Translations under genes and position numbers: made by a program
Origin: Aphrocallistes beatrix
Taxonomy: Eukaryota > Porifera > Hexactinellida > Sceptrulophora > Aphrocallistidae
Direction of reading: 5' to 3'
Length of the DNA stretch: 64,000 nt
Assembly (NCBI GenBank): GCA_963281255.1
Contig: OY725499.1
Span: 1,496,096-1,560,095 of the forward strand
In this document: one piece after another, positions 23,125 to 33,692 of the stretch
Layout: every line of letters begins with the position of its first letter
Numbering within the stretch: position 1 is the stretch's first letter
The notes under the pieces: generated by a model
What the model was told of the DNA's origin: nothing
The model's database searches: none
The model's input: only the letters and a program-made list of their open reading frames with translations

Positions 23125-23198
23125 TACTAAATAATTTAGTACCCACCTTCCGCGACCCACTAAAAAATCTGTCGCGACCCACTGGTTGAAAACCCCTG
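23125..23198. mobile_element. hAT terminal fragment
   Basis: The segment CGCGACCCACTGGTTGAAAA followed by CCCCTG is the reverse complement of a hAT-type end starting CAGGGGTTTTCAACCAGTGG, preceded by a GTCGCGACCCACT duplication. No partner end was found, so this is a solo remnant. Confidence 0.6.
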
Positions 23199-23239
23199 AT
23201 CTACATGATGTGTGTATCAAACTCAAATTTAATTTAATT

Positions 23240-24880
23240 CTGAGATCCGGACAGCTCTAAATTTCAATGCTCTGAGATCCGGACATTATCCATTTTTACT
23301 CTTACATGAACATTAGAGTAGGTATGGTTAAATACGATTTCTCTTTTTCAACTTAATTAGAATAATAGCGACTACATCATCAAAGAAAAGGAAACATCAA
23401 GCAATTAGTCTCGAACTTAAGTTGAATATCATAGCAGAACTGTTGAAGGGCAAATCGCAGAGGTTAGTTTCAGATATTTTTCAGATATCGAAGTCGACAA
23501 TAAATGATATCTGGAGACAGAGAGAAAAGATTGAGCAGCATATAACGAGTTGTGATCATCCTACTCTAGTGAAGAAGCGATGTATAGTAAGGCACGTTCA
23601 CTTCCCGGAGTTTGATAAGGCATGTCATATCTGGTTTTTGCAACAACGCTCCAAGGGCGCTCCAGTTTCAGGCCCTATTCTACAAGAGAAGTCTTTGCAA
23701 TTAAAGAAACTGGGCTTTGGTGGAAATTAATTCCCTCAAAAACTCTCATTTCCGATGGTGAAACAAATGTTAAGAACTTCAAACAGTCGAAAGACAGAGT
23801 GACTTTACTTGCTTGCGTAATGCTTCTGGATCTTGTCAAATTCCGCTGGCCTTCATACATCGGAGTGCCAGGCCTCGCTGCTTCAAACACACTAATATGG
23901 AATGCCTCCCAGTTAGTTATTTTGTACAAAAACGATCTTGGATGGATGCTAAAATTTTTCAACTTTGGTTTCAACTCAAATTCTTACCTTACGTGAAACA
24001 ATTTTGTCAGAAGGTATCCATTGAGTATAAGGCACTCTTGTTATTGGACAATGCACCAGCACACCCTCCCGTTGAAAAGCTTCAATCAGAGGATGGAAGA
24101 GTAGTAACAATGTTTTTACCAGCGAACACCACTTCCATCCTCCAACCCATGGATCAGGGTATCCTGGAGGCAATGAAACGGCGTTACAAAAAATGTCTAT
24201 TACGCCATTTAATCCTTGAGGAACGTGCATTAGAATTATCGATACCTGAAACTAGCAACCATCAAAGATGCAGTGTACTGGGCGGCCCAGAGTTGGGATG
24301 AGGCAACTCCTGAAAGTTTATCAATGGCTTGGAATTATTACTTCCCGATTCCTCTTTAGAGGTCGTAGATAGCACATCCTCGCCAAATAATGAATTAGGA
24401 GAATTCACAGATTTATTTTTGGAAATGGGATCTTCAGAGAATGATGAATGGCAGCAACCACACGAGTGGCTTGATGAAGATGATGATCCAGGATACCAAC
24501 TTTTGAATGATAAAGAAATTATCTCAGAAGTTTTAACTACAAATGAGGTTGAAGAAGACACAACTGATACTAAACCTTGTGTATCCCCAGCGCAAGCATG
24601 TGAAGCCCTGGAAATCGTGTTAGAATGGCTGGAGTCCCAAGGGGATACCCAGATAGAACATTTGCTTTTAGTTAAGAAATGGAGGAACAGGGCTGCTGAA
24701 AAACGAATACAAACTACTAAACAGATATCAATATTGTCATTTATCAAAGACCAATAAGGAATATAATAATTATTTGTATTCAAATCAATCTTTATAACCG
24801 AATTTTACTTTTTTATGAATTTTTGTGTCGAATATTTTCATTGGTCGTAGAAAAGAAATCCGATCTCGGAGGTTCGACTG
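23240..24880 (+). mobile_element. pogo/Tigger-type DNA transposon
   Basis: The right end ATCTCGGAGGTTCGACTG, followed by TA, is a classic Tigger terminus (reverse complement CAGTCGAACCTCCGAGAT). The left side keeps only the inner part, with two copies of CTGAGATCCGGACA (near 23250 and 23270), so the outer left terminus is lost. It encloses the Tigger-type transposase at 23360-24757. Confidence 0.8.
23360..24757 (+). pseudogene. Tigger/jerky-like (CENP-B family) transposase, broken
   Basis: The N-terminal helix-turn-helix is visible: KKRKHQAISLELKLNIIAEL, then SDIFQISKSTINDIWRQREK. The DDE_1 domain is spread over three frames: ETGLWWKLIPSKTL, GETNVKNFKQSKDRVTLLAC, LLLLDNAPAHPPVEKLQ, FLPANTTSILQPMDQGILEA, MKRRYKKCLLRHLI. 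The second (LDNAPAHP) and third (QPMDQG) catalytic Asp are present; the first, expected in DETGL, is Lys (KETGL). An acidic C-terminal tail runs to the stop at 24757. At least two frameshifts plus the lost Asp mean it is not active. It would bind the element's own ends and cut them in the nucleus. Confidence 0.85.
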
Positions 24881-24882
24881 TA

Positions 24883-25133
24883 TATTTATATAAAGCAAAT
24901 GCTTTATCTTATTTAAAAGACATTTCTCCATGCCAGGAATAATATTAGTGCACGGCATACGTAACTATAGCCTATTCAAGGTGCGAATTTTACCTCACCA
25001 TGGATTACTACGGTCCAAGGAAATGCAAGATGAATGGCGAAGGTTTCTCCATAGAGAAATTGGCGAGAGTCTTCATCTGTGCGAGACGTTTCTGTGACGA
25101 GGATATACTACTTCACTTCGATATTCCCCAGGG
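24883..25133. other. Short spacer
   Basis: Sequence between the Tigger element and the hAT remnant. A plus-strand frame (MDYYGPRKCKMNGEGF...) from 25000 reads into the hAT end and has no recognised motif. Confidence 0.35.
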
Positions 25134-25400
25134 CAGTGCCGGATTAAGCACGTGGCAGAAGTGGCATATGCCACGGGCCCCGCGCTTTCATTTACTTGTG
25201 CCTCATGATCTCCAACTGTTCTGGTGAACGATCGTTCTCTAAACTCCAACTCATAAAAGTTCAGTTACGATCGTATATGACTCAGAGCCGCTTGAACAGC
25301 CTCACTCTGCTTAGCGTAGAATATGAACTTCTTCGTGACATTGATTTGTCGTCACTTATTCGTGATTTTTCTCTCCTGAAATCCCGTTAGCATGACTTTT
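25134..25400 (+). mobile_element. hAT transposon remnant: left end joined to dimerisation domain
   Basis: CAGTGCCGGATTAAGCACGT with ATGCCACGGGCCCCGCGCTT is a typical hAT left end with GC-rich inner part. It is followed after about 50 bp by the C-terminal hAT dimerisation region (GERSFSKLQLIKVQLRSYMT, then RLNSLTLLSVEYELLRDIDL, ending with a stop near 25390). The body of the transposase is deleted, so this is an internally deleted copy. The right terminus was not identified. Confidence 0.75.
25196..25390 (+). pseudogene. hAT transposase C-terminal dimerisation domain
   Basis: The residues NCSGERSFSKLQLIKVQLRS and SRLNSLTLLSVEYELL match the conserved C-terminal helix region of hAT transposases (consensus ERSFSKLK.IK..LRS.M...RL..L..L). 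The frame ends naturally at LLKSR-stop. The N-terminal BED finger and RNase H-like core are missing. Confidence 0.8.
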
Positions 25401-25711
25401 AAATGACTCTAAAGATTGAGATTAGTAACTTTCACACAATAAAATGTTATTACCTTATATTATATATCATAGGGTAGCACCCGATCCGCTTTTCCGTGGA
25501 AATATCATCATTTAAAATTTATAACTTGAGAAATCGAAGATGCCCCCATTTTTAAAAATGTTCAAAATTATGTATTGCAACTAGGTACTCCCAAATCTGA
25601 TCTATCTATTTTTAGCGTGCTTCCTATATTATTATATTGGATCTATGATCCAATATAATAATATAGTAGCACAGTACTAAAATGAGTGCTGGTGTATGGC
25701 TGGCCGGCCTT

Positions 25712-25985
25712 AAGTGGTGCACAGACCAGAGTTTAAAAGATATCGCCCTGAAATATTATGTGAAGATGCGGACATATATGTAGATGTGCACCTACTCATA
25801 CGATTTTCAATATATGCTAAATCATCATCATACGTAGCATTTTGTGATTTCATTCTCTTGCTTATTGCACAAAAACTAGAAGTTCTATAACTTGAGATCG
25901 GTAACACTGGTGGGGTATGAAGCCCTCTAAAACCAATTTCATCCCTAGATCTATCGGATATAGGACCTCTGAGCAATTTGCTTGG
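25712..25985 (-). CDS. Unassigned open frame ending at a family A end
   Basis: The minus-strand frame includes SKLLRGPISDRSRDEIGFRG, LHTPPVLPISSYRTSSFCAI and YDDDLAYIENRMSRC, ending LNSGLCTT-stop. The composition is protein-like (balanced, Ser/Arg-rich) and unlike the transposon remnants around it. It begins abruptly where a family A terminal repeat ends. A possible acceptor TTGCTCAG lies inside, but its phase does not fit the host gene between exons 2 and 3. It could be an exon of another or alternative transcript, or cargo of an unknown element. Confidence 0.3.
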
Positions 25986-26058
25986 CCTTACTATTAAAAC
26001 TCGATTAACGTATATTGACATGTATTTATACCTCTGTAACGAATTGATTGAAGAAACT
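25986..26058 (+). mobile_element. Family A MITE, solo end
   Basis: CCTTACTATTAAAACTCGAT (terminal repeat), a short AT spacer, then CTGTAACGAATTGATTGAAG. The match then stops abruptly against the Tc1-like remnant. Only one end of the element is present. It shows the terminal repeat beside the CTGTAACG side of the core. Confidence 0.8.
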
Positions 26059-26545
26059 CCAATCAATGTGACCCAAGTCGCCCAGACATTTATTTTGGGA
26101 GTATGCTTCACAGTCGGGACGATTCTTTTCTCCCAGATTTTGTCTACGTCAGCAATCTTCTTCGACTAAGCCAAATTGACATTTCGTCAAGGAAAATCGT
26201 ATGAGACCAGGCTTTTTTAGGAGACATATATCTTTTCGCCCATTTGATGCGATAAAGACGGTTCTTATCGCTTAGCATTGGTGACTTTGATGGAAAGGCC
26301 ATATAAAATTAAGATATTTTAGAGCCCTACCGACTGTAGAAAAAGTGGCATTAAATGCGAGTTGAGAAGCAAGTTTCCGTAATGATAGAAATGATTTTCT
26401 TCTAATCTGCTGGGATGTACTTCGTATAATAGCGTTTCTCAAGGTTTCAGCTCCTTTTTATGCTGGAGCATAGCCTACTGTATATAAGGCCTGCCATCTA
26501 CTTGGACAATCTGGACTAGGGATGCACTAGAGGACGATTATTATA
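26059..26545 (-). pseudogene. Tc1/mariner-type transposase remnant
   Basis: The minus strand reads PMLSDKNRLYRIKWAKRYMS, then KKAWSHTIFLDEMSIWLS (the IF.DE segment with the first catalytic Asp of Tc1-like transposases), and in another frame IVPTVKHTPKINVWATW (the KH.P.I.VW block). Upstream are weaker matches. It is truncated at 26058 by the family A end and broken by stops. Confidence 0.6.
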
Positions 26546-27513
26546 ATGAACCACAACTTTTAATGATGATTTTATCACTAGCTTAATCAATGAGAATACA
26601 TTATGTGAAGTTGTTTCCATATATTATCTGTCACAAATATTTAACCTAGCCTCCGTAATCCTTCTCTGCAGCAGATCACTTTCCATTTTAAGATGCAAGA
26701 ACTCAGAAGAGACATTTGACCGACGTTTCGATTCCTGTTCTCTATCCAAAGGATCCTGTTGAAGGGGATACATATAAAACCAAAAGTGGGGACTGGAGCT
26801 AAATCATATTGCCTTTCATGGTGTCCTCTTAATTGTTCGTCGATATCCAAAATAAACGGACTGTGTTCTCTGGAGTAAAAGGAAGAATATTGCTTAACAA
26901 AGGAGACTCCTAACTTGAAATATGAGATTGAGGAGAAAGAGAAGTACCTTGTCAAGAATTTGCAAGATCTAAAAAGTAAGTATATTTGCTTTCAATTAAT
27001 ACTAGCAAATTGTATTTGTTCCAACTGACAATTGTATCCGAATTATTATATTCTGGCAAATCTTAAAAACATCTCGGAGGATGTCATAGACAGCGAACGG
27101 GTCCTATCCCCAAGGGGCTGATACTTTGAAAATAATTGTTTAAAATTTGTGGGAAAAATTCTGGGTTATATTTTCACATGCAGGTCGCTTGGCCATAGCA
27201 ATATCAATACTGATAATTATATATGAATTTCAATGAAGCATTTATTTCAGTAAACACAGGGGGGAGCTCCCCGACCTTCGGTCTATGATGTTTTCTTTCA
27301 AATAGTCATTTTTATCTGCATATGTAGAGGGTGCGTCAAAAGCAACAAGAAATAATTTTTATTATTGAAAATTGTTCTACGAGAGATCTAATCTGCAAAA
27401 TGAGTTAATTGTATCTCACAGCTTTCAATAGATAAGCGAAACATTTTAGTTCTGTTTAAATTCAAGATTATCGAGTAATAGTTTACTATGATCATGGCCA
27501 GCGTTAAGTTGTA
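26546..27513. other. Intronic sequence, nothing recognised
   Basis: No clear gene or repeat. A 104-codon minus-strand frame (26641-26955) has no motif and looks accidental. A short AGGGTGCGTCAAAAGCAACA motif near 27330 resembles a transposon end but has no partner. Confidence 0.3.
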
Positions 27514-27627
27514 TGGACAACACTAGTGTATTACATTTACGTATTGTTTTATTGTATATAATTTCTATTACTCATTTATAACGCCTCATTTGACAACACT
27601 AATTGCATGAATTAATATTTGGACGAG

Positions 27628-27781
27628 ATGTCTTGTGTCGCTCCAGGCTTTACTTCCAAATACAGAGGAGTAGAACACTCCATGAAGTTTTTCAATTTAC
27701 CAAAAGATGGTGCTCTTCGTGAAAATGAAATTGAGCCATTCCAAGACATGTGAAGACTACCAAAACTACAAGTTTCCAAGG
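27628..27781 (+). pseudogene. THAP-like exon in family B copy 2
   Basis: The better-preserved copy: SCVAPGFTSKYRGVEHSMKF then FFNLPKDGALRENEIEPFQD, with a stop (TGA) near 27751 shortly before donor GTGAGT. Phe replaces the expected second Cys of a THAP finger. See copy 1. Confidence 0.45.
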
Positions 27782-28617
27782 GTGAGTGGTTCTTAAGACA
27801 TAAGTAATGTAATTATTCTAAATCATGCATATACTCAAGTTTGTTAGAAACAATCGACTGAATTTAAAAGATTATGAAAAAGTGTTTACCTTCCCCCAAT
27901 TTAGTGAATGCAATCCTCGTTACTCCAAAACATGTGCATAAGAACCTTATTTAATTTGGATAAATGCAATTTATTTAAAAGTGCCCCAATTAACATCGAA
28001 AGCCTGCTGGCTATCAGCTTGGAGAGGCAAAATATAATTTTGGCCCTTAAGGTTTCTCATGAGGAGTCAACTTCTGTCGAACAGTTAGCTTATAACATGG
28101 AAAAAACATCTGTTAAGTTCTTGAAATTCATCAATAATGTCTGTTCAATGTGAATTGGGTAGAGAAGAATAGTCTTTTAACGACGATGTATCTGCACCCT
28201 TAGCAGGAATTTTTAAACTTTATTCTGGCTCTTCCCATACTAATCTTATTCATTTGGCATGTGCTACTCTCTGGAATTAGAACATTGTATACTATGAGGA
28301 ATTTTGCACATGCAGTACGTTACGGTTTGAAATTCTACAAATACCAAAGCTTTTATCACTGTATTCAACTGTTCATTATTTAATAAAGTTAAGACCTCTA
28401 TATAATACACTACCGTAGCACTCGTATTGAAACATGATAATACTTGTAGTAAACTAAACTTGCTAAATTCAAGAACTGATTTAATAATATTATTTGTTTA
28501 TTTAGTCAACTTCATCAGGCTGTAGACGTACGAAATGTGTGACTATATCCTATTGGAAGGCCAGGGTGTGTGATTGTTCCTTATTACTCGTAGAAGTATA
28601 TTATTCCTTTATGACGT

Positions 28618-28810
28618 CTCAGGTCAAGTCAATCTCAAGCTAAGTCAAGTCAATCTCAAGCTAAGTCAAGTCTATCTCTCAAGCTAAGTCGAGTCAATCT
28701 CAAGCTAAGTCAAGTAGTATATCTCTCAAGCTAAGTCAAGTATATCCTCAAGCTAAGTCAAGTCTGTCTCAAGCTAAGTCAAGTCTGTCTCTCAAGCTAA
28801 GCCAAGCCAT
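28618..28810. repeat. Minisatellite, CAAGCTAAGTCAAGTCT units
   Basis: Eight or so units equivalent to the array in family B copy 1, with extra linker variants (CAATCTCAAGCTAAGTC). Confidence 0.9.
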
Positions 28811-29108
28811 AGCCTGCCATCAAGAAGTAGAAGTCCGTCTCATTAGTACTTCTCGAAATCCAATGTTTATTTTGTATTAATGAGTTTAATATTTATATTA
28901 TGTCATATTCGTTTTCTCCAGAATAAAAATAATTATCAATATCAAATATGTCTTGACAATTAATGGTTATATTTGTGAGTGGGGTCACTTAAAATGCTTT
29001 AATTAATCATGTAAAACGTATAAAGGATGAATGTAAATTTGAATATACTAAGCAGTCCCTGATCCAAAAAAATAGTGACTGCCATTGCCCTATGTATAGA
29101 ATGCTATG

Positions 29109-29372
29109 GCTGGAGTTTAGAAGTCTTCTGCCGAGATTGTACATTATATACAGTAGGACAAGCTAACCATGGCAACACGAGCAATCTCTTTCACAGTATA
29201 ACTCGTAGAAGTAAGGAGGATATCTACAATCTGTCGCTTTCTGAGCTGTGCCTTGAAATCATTGCTAATCTGGCTAGATTTAATATAAATAGAGATCAAA
29301 GATAGTAATCAATTTCAGTCTTAATTGCTTTGGCAATTTAGAATTTTTCAAAAATCAGTTTAAATTTATAAA
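29109..29372. other. Spacer between two family B copies
   Basis: A 76-codon plus-strand frame spans 29075-29305 (LEVFCRDCTLYTVGQANHGN). It starts within the family B terminus and has no recognised motif. Confidence 0.3.
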
Positions 29373-29395
29373 GTTAGAGCATAGCATTCTATATA

Positions 29396-29833
29396 CAGTA
29401 CACTCTCGGTTATCCGAACACCTCCGTTTGTTAGCTCAAAGATTGGTGTTCGGATAAGCGAAATACGTATTTTACGCTCTTAAATGCACATGTACCAACT
29501 TAGATGTTATTAAAGAACGTATTATGATTTGAATACTACTTACACGTATGTATAGCCAAACAAATTGACAATGCTACGCACAATTTTGGAACATACATTT
29601 TTATGGAATTGATTTATTAAACATTATTTCAGTTATCCGAACACATCATTTCAGTTATCCGAACACATATTTCAGTTATCCAAACACATCATTTCAGTTA
29701 TCCGAACACATTATTTCAGTTATCCGAACACATTGATAAAATGAGTGGTACTCGAACACACTGTTCGGATAATCGAGGTGTCGGATAATCGAGGTGTCGG
29801 ATAATCGAGGTTCGGATAATCGAGGGTCTACTG
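29396..29833. mobile_element. Tigger-type MITE with internal tandem repeats
   Basis: TA-flanked. Left CAGTACACTCTCGGTTATCC, right GGATAATCGAGGGTCTACTG. Inside are five copies of a 22-24-bp unit (CATTTCAGTTATCCGAACAC, 29625-29735) and about four copies of GTGTCGGATAATCGAGG near 29768-29820, so the subterminal motif itself has been amplified. The insertion site is recoverable: family B copy 1 reads TATATACTAAAG uninterrupted. Confidence 0.9.
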
Positions 29834-30072
29834 TACTAAGGCAATGGCAGTCACTAAAAAATTTAGTACCATGGATTGGTTGAATACTTCAATCCTAAAA
29901 CCGCCAATTAAATAACTGTTATTATCAACTATATAATTATCTCATATTTCGAGTTCATGGTTGTTTATATATTTATTTTGATAATATCATGTAACCACAA
30001 TATTAATATTTACAAGATTCCAAGGGTGAGTTATTTCTTAAGTAATGTAATTATTCTAGAATCATGCATATA

Positions 30073-30930
30073 CAGTGTGTTCGGAAATTATTGAGACTAG
30101 ACTTTAACTTAATGAAGTATCAAACCTGTACTTGGAAAGAGTATTATAATTTCAGTATAACTTCAAAATGCAAACTCATTCTTTGTCTCAGTTTTCGTCA
30201 AAATTCCAACCACAGTTTGCTATGGTATAGCAATGTTTTCTTCTATACCGCTTAATTTAGTTATAGAAATATCTAAGCATGTATATATCTTGTAGTTATG
30301 CAATTCTTGAGGATTTGTTCAAGGGATTCGGAAAGATATAGGCTCTGAAAGTCAGAATTAGGGGTGTGATTGAGGCCCGCAGAGAATAACAATGTAAAAA
30401 GTGGAATTTAGCCCATTAAATTCACAATTTTGAACTTAACTTGTTTAACGTAATGGAATAACTAATAATTAGTGCTATTTGTGGGGATTGACTACAAATA
30501 CAATTATATTTTCTAAAATTCAATTGAGAAATTTGATTATTGTAGGGTAATCACTGGCACACCCCTAATTCTGACTTTCAGAGCCTATATCTTTCCGAAT
30601 CCCTTGAACAAATCCTCAAGAATTGCATAACTACAAGATATATACATACTTAGATATTTCTATAACTAAATTAAGCGGTATAGAAGAAAACATTGCTATA
30701 CCATAGCAAACTGTGGTTGGAATTTTGACGAAAACTGAGACAAAGAATGAGTTTGCATTCTAGAAAAGATGCTGGCTAATCACATGGTATGATAGTGTAA
30801 CTCAAAACAATGTAAATATAGTAAGAAAATACATACATGAAGTTATACTGAAATTATAATACTCTTTCCAAGTACAGGTTTGATACTTCATTAAGTTAAA
30901 GTCTAGTCTCAATAATTTCCGAACACACTG
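30073..30930. mobile_element. 858-bp palindromic MITE (CAGTGTGTTCGG)
   Basis: TA-flanked. Left CAGTGTGTTCGGAAATTATT, right AATAATTTCCGAACACACTG. The inverted arms cover most of the element (GAGTATTATAATTTCAGTAT, TTGAGGATTTGTTCAAGGGA, AGCCTATATCTTTCCGAATC). It has no credible gene. A second, older copy is at 42664-43510. Confidence 0.9.
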
Positions 30931-31439
30931 TACATACTCAAGTTGGGTAGAAAAATTGACTGAATTTAAAAGAGTAAGAAAAAGTGTTTAGCTTCCACAA
31001 ATTTAGTGAATGCAATCCAGGTTACAACAAAAACTTGGGCATAAGTACCTTTTTTAACTCCGATAAGTGCAATTTATCTAAAAGTGCTCCAAATCAACAC
31101 CGAAAGCCTGCTGGTTGTCAGCTTGGAAAGGCAAAATGTAATTTTGGCACTTAAGGTTTTCCATTAGTCAACTTCAGCGGACTGTTAGCTTATATCATGG
31201 AAAAGAACATTGTAGACAAGAACCAAACTGTTGAGTTCTTGAACATATCAATGATGTTTAGAAAATGTTCAATGTGAATTGGGTAGTGAAGAATAGTCGT
31301 TTAACGACGATGCATCTGCACCCTCTGCAGAAATTTACAACTTTTATTCTGGCTCTTCCAGTACTAATATTCAGTGACCTATATAAAATGCATTAGTATT
31401 GAAACAAGAGAATAGTGAACTTGCTAAATTCAAGAACTA

Positions 31440-32210
31440 CAGGGTGGCTCATAAGTTCTGTGACAAGCTTCATTAAGTATAAAATTTCTAATACTCAAAC
31501 AATCTTAGGTATTATGGTCCTTAGAGATTCTAAATCGAATATTCTCAATGATTTTAGAAGACTTTTCCAGTCTAAGACCTATAACTGTTTTGTAAGGTGA
31601 TTTTTATGGGGAAAAAATGTGTCCTGGCACGCAGCGAAAATCCAGTATCAGGACCCACTGCTTTTCAAATGATCTTTCTAGAGTCTTCAAATTCTACGAA
31701 AAATTGGCTCTCACATTTCCCTCGAACACTCTAAATTTGTAGAAAAATAGGATGCTTATATCAGGTACATATTGAGAACCATTTGGATCAGATTTTTGGT
31801 GATGTGAAAAAAAGTGCAATTTTGGGTGATTTTGCAAAATGTACCTAATTTGATCTCGTGAAATAATAACTTTCTCTCGTTTCTGATAATGAATTCAATG
31901 GATTTATGAAATATTTCCATGGTGAATGAAAGGTATCTGGTGCTAAATCGCCATAGGACATCGATTATAAAGACATTTTTTACAGAAGTAGAGACCTTGA
32001 TTCTCGATTTTCGCTGCGTGCCAGGACACATTTTCCCCCCATAAAACTCACCATACAAAACACAGTTCCAGGTCTTAGACTCGATAAATCTATTAAAATC
32101 ATTGAGAATATTCGAATTACAATCTCTAAAGATCATAATAGCCAAGATAGTTTGAGTATAAATCATTTTATACATAATGAAGCTTGTATCAGAACTTATG
32201 AGCCACCCTG
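31440..32210. mobile_element. Family E MITE, complete copy (771 bp)
   Basis: TA-flanked. Left CAGGGTGGCTCATAAGTTCT, right AGAACTTATGAGCCACCCTG. The arms extend about 100 bp or more. Family B copy 1 shows the empty site (CAAGAACTAATTTAATA). The 139-codon minus-strand frame inside is not conserved in the relatives. Confidence 0.9.
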
Positions 32211-32344
32211 TAATTTAATATATTCTTTGTTTATTTAGTCGACTTCACAGGCTGTAGAAATCCGGAATGTGTGACTATATCCTATTGAAAGGCCGGAGTG
32301 TGATAGTTCATTATTACTCGTAGAAGTATATTGTTCCCTCATGA

Positions 32345-32465
32345 TGCCTCAAGTCTCAGGTCTCAAGACAAGTCGTGTCGGTCCTTCAAGCAAAGTCAAG
32401 TATGTCCCTCAAGCTAAGTCAAGTATGTCTCTCAAGCTAAGTCAAGCCTGTCTCTCAAGTCTCAA
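32345..32465. repeat. Minisatellite, CAAGCTAAGTCAAG units, short allele
   Basis: Four or five units at the family B position that carries eight or nine units in the other copies. Confidence 0.85.
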
Positions 32466-32720
32466 TATTGTGATTAACTATTCTTTTGATATTATGAATA
32501 TTAATTAATTCGACTATGTTAATTAAATACCAAATAATACATCTCATTTCAATTGTTCTGAGAGAATAGTTAGTTTGTCAGGGTGGGTGAATGCCAAAAT
32601 TAATGGAAATTGAAATATCTACAATATCAAAATTATTGATTTCGAAGTATTTAACCAATCCATGGTACTAATTTTTTGGTGACTGCCATTGCCTTAGTAT
32701 ATAGAATGCTATGGTTAGAA

Positions 32721-32842
32721 CAATATTAATTAGAAATCACATTCAGTCTCGATCAGAAAACAATTCTTCAAGTCAGAAGATGGTTATTCAACAACTAATG
32801 TATATTCTAAATAATTATGATATAAACTGTATATACATATGT
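32721..32842. other. Spacer
   Basis: Short AT-rich sequence between family B copy 3 and a family A fragment; nothing recognised. Confidence 0.4.
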
Positions 32843-32938
32843 ACCTTTTAATCAATGTGAGCCTACGTGTCGAAGGACGCCATTACGGACATAAAGTGTC
32901 CACCAACCGCGGAGCGCAAGCAAGCGAAGCGCGATTGT
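32843..32938 (+). mobile_element. Family A MITE, GC-rich end fragment
   Basis: Matches only the right end of the core (TAATCAATGTGAGCCTACGT, then AAAGTGTCCACCAACCGCGG, then CAAGCAAGCGAAGCGCGATT). Confidence 0.75.
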
Positions 32939-32999
32939 AAATTTTAATTTAGAAAATGAGGAAACGAAAGAGAATAAACACTAGCATTAAATAATTGAA

Positions 33000-33692
33000 A
33001 GAAATTATGGCGTTATTATCAGCCTTTTTAAATTATAACTCAGTCATTTTAGGTGATAGAAGCCTGGAATTTTGATAGACTGTGTATTAGAGTTGTACCG
33101 GATTAGAGAGTCTCTTCCCCGCCCGGATCCAGATATCCGGCTAGAAATTGTATTACAAAAATATAGCTACTAGATAGCGTATTCATTATCAGTGTAAAAA
33201 TTATCTGGGGACGATCGTTTCTACACTGCTATCTTCATTATTTCTGGAACAATATATTATTCATATGCTAATTTTGATATGTATGCACAATTCAAAGTAT
33301 AGCTGACATTATATTTGGGATGATCTTTCAGTATATTTATTTCCATATCCCATATGAGCGAATTTTTGACATTCTTCTCAATTTCTGAACACAACTCTTC
33401 GAGAGCACTGTGCAAGGAGTGTGATACCAATATCTCAAGTGGGAAGAACCCCAAAACATACAGGCGTCTCCATTGTGGAATCATTTGATAAATTCACATC
33501 AGGAAATATTTAAACAGAAAAATTTTAGTTAGTGATAGTTAGAGAACCGGATTTCCGGTACAACTAAGACAGATGTATTTGATGTTATCTACTTTATAAT
33601 TAATCAACGTGAGCCTAGGCACCCAAATGATGCCTCCAGCGGATACAAAGTGTCATTTAACAGCGCAAGCAAGCAAACGAAGTGCACTTGTG
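33000..33692 (+). mobile_element. Family A MITE, diverged copy with nested insertion
   Basis: The middle core (ATAACTCAGTCATTTTAGGT) and GC-rich end (AAGCAAACGAAGTGCACTTG) are separated by the 475-bp insert at 33091-33565. About 150 bp of core is missing at the junction. Confidence 0.65.
33091..33565. mobile_element. 475-bp MITE with AGTTGTACCGGA termini
   Basis: Left AGTTGTACCGGATTAG and right CCGGATTTCCGGTACAACT give a 12-bp exact inverted terminus plus inner CCGGAT repeats. It sits inside a family A copy. No clear target duplication because the host lost sequence there. The minus-strand frame at 33257-33484 has no motif. Confidence 0.65.

Larger units (their letters stand above)
27514..29108 (+). 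mobile_element. Family B DNA transposon, copy 2 (5' truncated)
   Basis: Homologous to copy 1 from ACACTAGTGTATTAC onwards. It includes the THAP-like exon with donor AAGG|GTGAGT, the unoccupied ACGACGATG site near 28170, the minisatellite (28618-28810) and a right terminal repeat ending ATGTATAGAATGCTATG at 29108. The left terminal repeat is missing. Confidence 0.8.
29380..32713 (+). mobile_element. Family B DNA transposon, copy 3, with three nested elements
   Basis: The left terminus CATAGCATTCTATATA begins at 29380 and is split by a Tigger-type MITE, resuming at 29834. The right terminus ends at 32713. The 7-bp flanks GTTAGAG and GTTAGAA agree at 6 of 7. The THAP-like exon is deleted except for its donor AAGG|GTGAGT near 30026. 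Also nested are the palindromic element at 30073-30930 and the family E element at 31440-32210. Confidence 0.85.

Noticed and set aside
23675-24783. Minus-strand frames of 84-173 codons
   Set aside because: Antisense to the Tigger-type transposase, whose plus-strand motifs are clear.
31756-32175. 139-codon minus-strand frame inside the family E element
   Set aside because: The homologous elements at 11375 and 21490 do not keep the frame, and the sequence belongs to a non-coding MITE with long arms.
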